Below, piece after piece: positions 59,793 to 64,000 of a stretch of 64,000 bases of DNA. Under the pieces are notes generated by a model. It ran no database searches and had not been told where the DNA came from. It worked only from the letters and a program-made list of their open reading frames with translations. Position 1 is the first letter of the stretch. Every line of letters begins with the position of its first letter. The stretch comes from Rhodococcus marinonascens NBRC 14363 (GTDB lineage Bacteria > Actinomycetota > Actinomycetes > Mycobacteriales > Mycobacteriaceae), in the NCBI RefSeq assembly GCF_001894885.1, contig NZ_BCXB01000010.1, positions 62,001 through 126,000 on the forward strand, given 5' to 3'. Position numbers and translations under genes: made by a program.

Positions 59793-60592
59793 GCGAACCA
59801 CTTTCGCGCCTCGCCCCGACGTTCGCGCAGTGCCGCGAGGAGAAGCGGGCCGCCCTTGTGGGATACCTCCCGGCCGGGTACCCCACCCTTCCCGGGTCCA
59901 TTGACGTGGTCAAGGCAATGGTCGAATCTGGTTGCGACATCGTCGAAGTCGGCATCGCCTACTCCGATCCGGTGATGGACGGCCCGACCATTCAAGCTGC
60001 GGCGGAGACGGCTCTGCAGGGCGGTGTGCGGGTGCGTGATGTGTTCACGGTGGTCGAACAGATCGCTTCCATCGGCGGGAAGGCAGTCGTGATGACCTAC
60101 TGGAATCCGGTTCTGCAGTACGGTGTCGATGCGTTCGCTCGCGATCTGGCAAGTGCCGGCGGTCTCGGACTCATCACGCCCAACCTCATTCCCGAGGAAG
60201 CGGGCGAGTGGTTCGCCGCGTCGAAGGAACACGATCTCGACCGGATCTTCCTCGTCGCCCCGTCCTCGACCGAGGAGCGTCTAGCGATGACCGTCGATGC
60301 GAGCAGCGGCTTCGTGTACGCCGCATCCACGATGGGTGTCACTGGTGCGCGCAACGCGGTGTCGTCGATGGCGCCGGAGTTGACCGCCCGTGTCCGCGCC
60401 CACTCGGACATTCCGGTGGGAGTGGGACTGGGTGTGCGCTCCGGGGCGCAGGCCGCCGAGATCGCCGCATACGCGGATGCCGTCATCGTCGGTTCCGCTC
60501 TGGTCACTGCCGTGGAAAACGGCCTGGATGCGGTGCGCTCACTCACAATGGAACTCGCCGAGGGAGTCCGCTCCGCTACCGTGGCTTCGTGA
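59789..60592 (+). CDS. trpA: Tryptophan synthase alpha chain
   Basis: Cleaves indole-3-glycerol phosphate to indole (267 residues). Catalytic Glu in [20 protein letters not shown]; loop 6 and phosphate motifs [16 protein letters not shown] and [14 protein letters not shown]. The stop overlaps the lgt GTG. Confidence 0.96.
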   Translation: MSEPLSRLAPTFAQCREEKRAALVGYLPAGYPTLPGSIDVVKAMVESGCDIVEVGIAYSDPVMDGPTIQAAAETALQGGVRVRDVFTVVEQIASIGGKAVVMTYWNPVLQYGVDAFARDLASAGGLGLITPNLIPEEAGEWFAASKEHDLDRIFLVAPSSTEERLAMTVDASSGFVYAASTMGVTGARNAVSSMAPELTARVRAHSDIPVGVGLGVRSGAQAAEIAAYADAVIVGSALVTAVENGLDAVRSLTMELAEGVRSATVAS

Positions 60593-61692
60593 CTTCCACA
60601 CAGGACGTACTGGCCTACATTCCGAGCCCGCCCCAAGGCGTCTGGTACGTCGGACCGTTGGCGCTGCGCGCATACGCACTCTTCATCATCGTCGGCATCG
60701 TCGTCGCGATCGTGTGGGGTGACCGCCGTTGGGTGGCTCGAGGCGGGGAGAAGGGCACCGTTCTCGACATCGCCGTCTGGGCGGTGCCGTTCGGACTGAT
60801 CGGTGGCCGGCTGTACCATGTGATGACCGACTGGCCGACGTACTTCAGCGACGGCGGCAATCCCGTCGACGCGCTGAAGGTGTGGCAGGGCGGCCTGGGG
60901 ATCTGGGGCGCCGTGGCGCTCGGTGCCGTCGGTGCCTGGATCGGCTGTCGTCGCCGCGGAATCCCGCTGCCCGCGCTCGGCGATGCGATCGCGCCCCCAA
61001 TCCTGTTGGCACAGGCGATCGGCAGAATCGGAAACTACTTCAACCAAGAACTCTACGGTCGCGAGACCACTGTGCCGTGGGGGCTCGAGATCTTCGAGCG
61101 GCGTAACGACGCCGGTCAGGTATCGCCCGGTTTGATCGACGGAGTCTCCACAGGCCAGGTCGCATACGTGGTGCATCCGACGTTCCTGTATGAGGCGCTG
61201 TGGAGCGTGCTGATCGTGATCGCGCTGGTGTGGGTGGATCGTCGCTTCCGCATCGGCCACGGACGACTCTTCGCGCTGTACGTTGCCGGCTATTGCGCCG
61301 GACGCTTCTGGATCGAACTGATGCGCACCGATCACGCCAGCCTGATAGCGGGCGTCCGCGTGAACTCGTTCACCTCGGCCATCGTCTTTGTCGTAGCCGT
61401 GGTGTACTTTTTGTTCGCTACCAAAGGTAGGGAGGATCCGGCGGAACTGCGGTCGGCGAAACCTGAGTCGGTGGAGGGGGAGATCTCCGAGAATGGGCCT
61501 GACGGGAAGGCCGAGGACAAGAGCGAGGCGGTATCGGACGACAAGTCCGCGAGCAATGCGAGTGCGTCCTCCGAGGTGGGCACGGCGCCGAGCGACTCCA
61601 AGGGCGCGGAGCCGAGCGACCCCAAGGGCGCGGAGCCGACCGACTCCGAGGGCACGGAGACCAGCGACAAGAAGGATGATGTGAATGACTGA
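60589..61692 (+). CDS. lgt: Prolipoprotein diacylglyceryl transferase
   Basis: A 367-residue membrane enzyme that attaches diacylglycerol to the lipobox Cys of prolipoproteins. Family motifs GGRLYHVMTDW and GRIGNYFNQELYGRET, then HPTFLYEALW and GRFWIELMRTDHA. A long charged cytoplasmic tail (from about residue 280) has tandem units such as SDSKGAEPSDPKGAEPTDSEG, a disordered extension common in actinobacterial Lgt. Translationally coupled to trpA. Confidence 0.94.
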   Translation: MTSTQDVLAYIPSPPQGVWYVGPLALRAYALFIIVGIVVAIVWGDRRWVARGGEKGTVLDIAVWAVPFGLIGGRLYHVMTDWPTYFSDGGNPVDALKVWQGGLGIWGAVALGAVGAWIGCRRRGIPLPALGDAIAPPILLAQAIGRIGNYFNQELYGRETTVPWGLEIFERRNDAGQVSPGLIDGVSTGQVAYVVHPTFLYEALWSVLIVIALVWVDRRFRIGHGRLFALYVAGYCAGRFWIELMRTDHASLIAGVRVNSFTSAIVFVVAVVYFLFATKGREDPAELRSAKPESVEGEISENGPDGKAEDKSEAVSDDKSASNASASSEVGTAPSDSKGAEPSDPKGAEPTDSEGTETSDKKDDVND

Positions 61693-62584
61693 ACCGGGGA
61701 GAGCATCCGATGATTCCGGCCAAGGCGCAACCGAGGACCAGCACAAGGTGAACCTAGGCAAGCGCAGCGACAACAACGAGTCGATCGCGCCTCCCGAGTT
61801 CGGCTCACCCTTCGACTATGACGCCACCGCCGAGGCCTCGCTGTCTCAGCCACCTGCTACATCGGAGGGCACTCCCTCGCCGGGATCGACCGGCACCGGT
61901 CCGGGCTGGGACACCTATTCCGGAGTCGGCAACGGCCCGGGCTGGGGTTCCACCCCCACCTACCCGTCGCCGAGCGGAACCGAATCGACCGCGTCGTTTC
62001 CGAATGTTAGCGAGCCGACTCCGCAGACCGCGCCCCATACCGGCTACGAGAATCCTTCGCAGCAGTCGGGCGGCCCAACCTATGGCGCACCCGACCCGAA
62101 CTACGGTGCGCAGTACGGTGCACCCCAGCAGCCCGGCTACCAGCAGCCCGGCTACCAGCAGCCTGGCTATCAGCAACCGGGATACGGTCAGCAGGGCTTC
62201 CCTCAGGGTGGGTACCCTCAGCCCGGAGTTGCGCAGCAGTCCGGCTACGCAGTGCCGGGTTACAGCCCGTATGGCGACCCGGCGGCTCCGTTCGGTCGCG
62301 ATCCGATAACGGGCGAGCCGTACTCCGACAAGTCGAAGGGCACTGCTGGACTGCTCCAGATTCTCCTCGGCTTTCTCGGGATTTGCGGAATCGGCCGTCT
62401 ATACATCGGAAGCACGGGCATTGGTCTCGCCCAGCTGCTCGGGTTCTTTGTCGGTGTCGTATTGATTTTCGCCGCCATCGGGTTCCTCGTGTTTCCGGCT
62501 ATTTGGCTGTGGGCATTTATCGACGGCATCATGATGCTGTCGGGAAGTGTCAGGGACGGACAGGGCAGACCCCTTCGGAATTGA
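61685..62584 (+). CDS. TM2-domain membrane protein with a Gln/Pro/Gly/Tyr repeat region
   Basis: A 299-residue protein. Residues 1-215 are disordered, with a stretch of tandem QQPGY units (about 148-170). The C-terminus is a TM2 domain: KGTAGLLQILLGFLGICGIGRLYIG, then ALGLAQLL-like GIGLAQLLGFF and a second helix ending in DGIMMLSG. It overlaps lgt by 8 nt. Function unknown; such proteins often sit at the cell envelope. Confidence 0.88.
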   Translation: MTEPGRASDDSGQGATEDQHKVNLGKRSDNNESIAPPEFGSPFDYDATAEASLSQPPATSEGTPSPGSTGTGPGWDTYSGVGNGPGWGSTPTYPSPSGTESTASFPNVSEPTPQTAPHTGYENPSQQSGGPTYGAPDPNYGAQYGAPQQPGYQQPGYQQPGYQQPGYGQQGFPQGGYPQPGVAQQSGYAVPGYSPYGDPAAPFGRDPITGEPYSDKSKGTAGLLQILLGFLGICGIGRLYIGSTGIGLAQLLGFFVGVVLIFAAIGFLVFPAIWLWAFIDGIMMLSGSVRDGQGRPLRN

Positions 62585-62603
62585 AGTCAGCCCCTCAATC
62601 GCC

Positions 62604-62635
62604 GTGGCCCGTGACGCATCTGCGTCACGGGCCAC
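62604..62635. terminator. Hairpin terminator after the TM2 gene
   Basis: GTGGCCCGTGACGC and GCGTCACGGGCCAC form a perfect 14-bp stem with a 4-base loop, 19 bp after the TM2 stop. It ends the trp-lgt-TM2 transcript. Confidence 0.82.
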
Positions 62636-62858
62636 GCTGCGTCCAGGAGCAAGATTCGGCCGTATCCTGCGGGTATAAGTCCATCCAAAATGGACGCGCA
62701 GGGTGTATGCCCAGCAGCAACCTTCACGGGCCCGATCTGCCCAAGTGGAACCCCGAAACGCAGTTGGCGCCCGTTGCGGCAACCCCGCCAGCGGAGGCCG
62801 CCGACAGCCCGCGCAGCGCGCGCACTGGTGGTTTTCCTGCCGATGTGGAGGAATTTCG

Positions 62859-64000
62859 GTGCTGTTCTCTCGGTTGCCCGGTCCACAGGGCCTGTACGAC
62901 CCGGATCTGGAAGTCGATTCGTGCGGTGTCGCCATGGTGGCGGACGTACGCGGTCGCCGCTCGCATTCCATCGTCTCTGACGGACTCCTCGCGCTCGAGA
63001 ACCTCGAGCACCGCGGTGCGGCAGGCTCGGAACCGAACAGCGGGGACTGCGCCGGAATCCTCCTCCAACTCCCCACCGAGTTCTGCGGAGATGTCATCGA
63101 GTTCGATTTACCTGCTCCTGCGGACGACGGAACCAGCACGTATGCGGCGAGAATTTGCTTTCTGCCTCGAGGAGCGCAGGCGAGGGCGGTCGCGCAGCAG
63201 CGCGTACTGGATCTCGCCGCAGACGAGGGAATGGAGATCCTCGGCTGGCGCGAGATTCCCGTCGACCCGGCCGGTGCGGGCGTCGGGGCCGGTGCGCGGG
63301 CCTGCGAACCGCACATGATTGACATCCCGCCGGACCTGAAGGACCGGGCTTGCGCCGAAGAATCGTTGGGTCAGGTGTTCGTCGCTGCGCCCGCGATCGG
63401 AGGGATCCCTCCGGGCGGGCTGGTACTCGACCGCCTGGTCTATCCGTTGCGCAAGCGCGCCGAGCGGATTGCCCCCGAGGTCGAGGCCGACGGAGCCGGC
63501 ATGTACTTCGCGGTCGAGCCGGACCCTCGTCTACAAGGGAATGCTTACCACATCCCAACTTTCACAATACTTTCCGGATCTGCGTGACCCGCGGATCGCG
63601 AGCGTGCACAGCAGGTTCTCGACCAATACGTTTCCCTCTTCGCCGCTCGCGCACCCGTTTCGTTTCGTCGCGCACAACGGTGAGATCAACACAGTTCGCG
63701 GCAATCGGAACCGCATGCGGGCGCGGGAGGCATTGTTGTCGAGTTCGGTGATTCCGGGCGACCTGCGGCCTTTGTACCCCATCTGTACTCCGGAGGCTTC
63801 GGATTCGGCGTCGTTCGACGAGGTGCTCGGGTTGCTGCACCTCGCCGGGCGCAGCGTGCCGCACGTCGTGATGATGATGCCGGAGGCGTGGGAGAACGAC
63901 ACGACGATGTGTCCCGGGCGGCGGACGTTCTACCGGTTCCACCTCTCGTTCATGGAGGCGTGGGACGGACCGCCCTCTCGCACGTCCAGCACAGGCATGA
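62859..64000 (+). pseudogene. gltB: gltB-like glutamate synthase large subunit, frameshifted; partial at the window end
   Basis: From GTG 62859 (GGAGG at 62847-62851) the protein has the class II amidotransferase Cys in LEVDSCGVAMVADV and LENLEHRGAAGSEPNSGD. At about 63512-63513 one extra G moves the reading frame: the first frame ends at 63587, while the true continuation ([44 protein letters not shown]) runs in another frame to the window edge. Further oddities: the [17 protein letters not shown] insertion, SGDC for the usual SGDG, loss of about four residues before VHSRFSTN, and a poorly conserved end. Either a decaying gene or, for the frameshift alone, a sequencing error. Confidence 0.78.
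63330..63373 (+). repeat. 44-bp repeat, copy 2, inside gltB
   Basis: Matches the complement of 31349-31392 at 40 of 44 positions. It encodes most of the segment [13 protein letters not shown], which I do not recognise in other GltB proteins at this point. Confidence 0.8.

Noticed and set aside
60097-61776. Minus-strand open frame opposite trpA and lgt
   Set aside because: Shadow of lgt/trpA codon bias; no family features.
62127-62180. Short nucleotide repeats in the TM2 gene as a possible CRISPR or mobile repeat
   Set aside because: They are in-frame codon repeats for QQPGY units in a disordered region, without spacers.

Overview
The window is high-GC actinobacterial chromosome, best matching Rhodococcus (the jostii/opacus/wratislaviensis group) or a close relative. 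This rests on protein similarity, codon use, frequent GTG starts and gene order. The order follows the Mycobacterium tuberculosis Rv1558-Rv1614 backbone: deazaflavin nitroreductase-ilvA, treXYZ, bioAFD, bioB-bsaP, DUF2567, nrtR-nadABC, hisDCB-HA-impA-FI, bcp, trpE-trpC-trpB-trpA, lgt. Several accessory blocks are inserted into it. No rRNA, convincing tRNA or CRISPR array was seen.

Layout. 1-4.7 kb: a partial membrane gene, a deazaflavin-dependent oxidoreductase, ilvA, and a divergent TetR/MFS exporter pair with a clear palindromic operator. 4.6-15.3 kb: trehalose synthesis from glycogen (treX, treY, treZ, minus strand), with treZ separated from treXY by DUF1918, Eis-like, ABM-like and secreted GH64 glucanase genes. 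15.4-18.6 kb: bioA and bioF-bioD, divergent around a BioQ box. 18.7-22.6 kb: a type-F (Sdh1-like) succinate dehydrogenase operon behind a CRP-like site. 22.6-27.8 kb: GtrA, then a sulfide/persulfide oxidation island (cstR, rhodanese, thioredoxin, persulfide dioxygenase-rhodanese fusion and divergent sqr) with four CsoR/CstR-type operators. 27.8-31.3 kb: a lipase with a degraded partial copy, bioQ, bioB and bsaP.

31.3-35.3 kb: a rearranged IS200/IS605 remnant abutting the DUF2567 gene, an SDR/TetR pair and nrtR. 35.4-40.7 kb: nadABC followed by a lysE exporter and a duplicated [nadC 3' end + lysE] segment. 40.9-42.8 kb: a large acyl-CoA dehydrogenase. 43.0-51.1 kb: the his operon, with a micro-ORF, an MFS gene, impA and a tautomerase. 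51.3-54.6 kb: an IS30-family element, a secreted GH16 beta-glucanase and a MarR regulator, inserted before bcp. 54.7-62.6 kb: the trp genes, lgt and a TM2 protein. 62.9-64.0 kb: a gltB-like gene with an in-frame insertion and a frameshift, open at the window edge.

How it fits together. Most genes are tightly packed biosynthetic operons with 1-4 nt start/stop overlaps. Local regulators pair with recognisable palindromes: BioQ with two bio promoters, NrtR with nadABC, CstR with the sulfide island, and TetR with the MFS exporter. The most interesting non-standard observations are the operator-rich sulfide island, a 44-bp sequence shared (40/44) between the IS605 flank and an apparent insertion in gltB, and a nadC fragment whose near-identity contrasts with the older divergence of the adjacent lysE copies.
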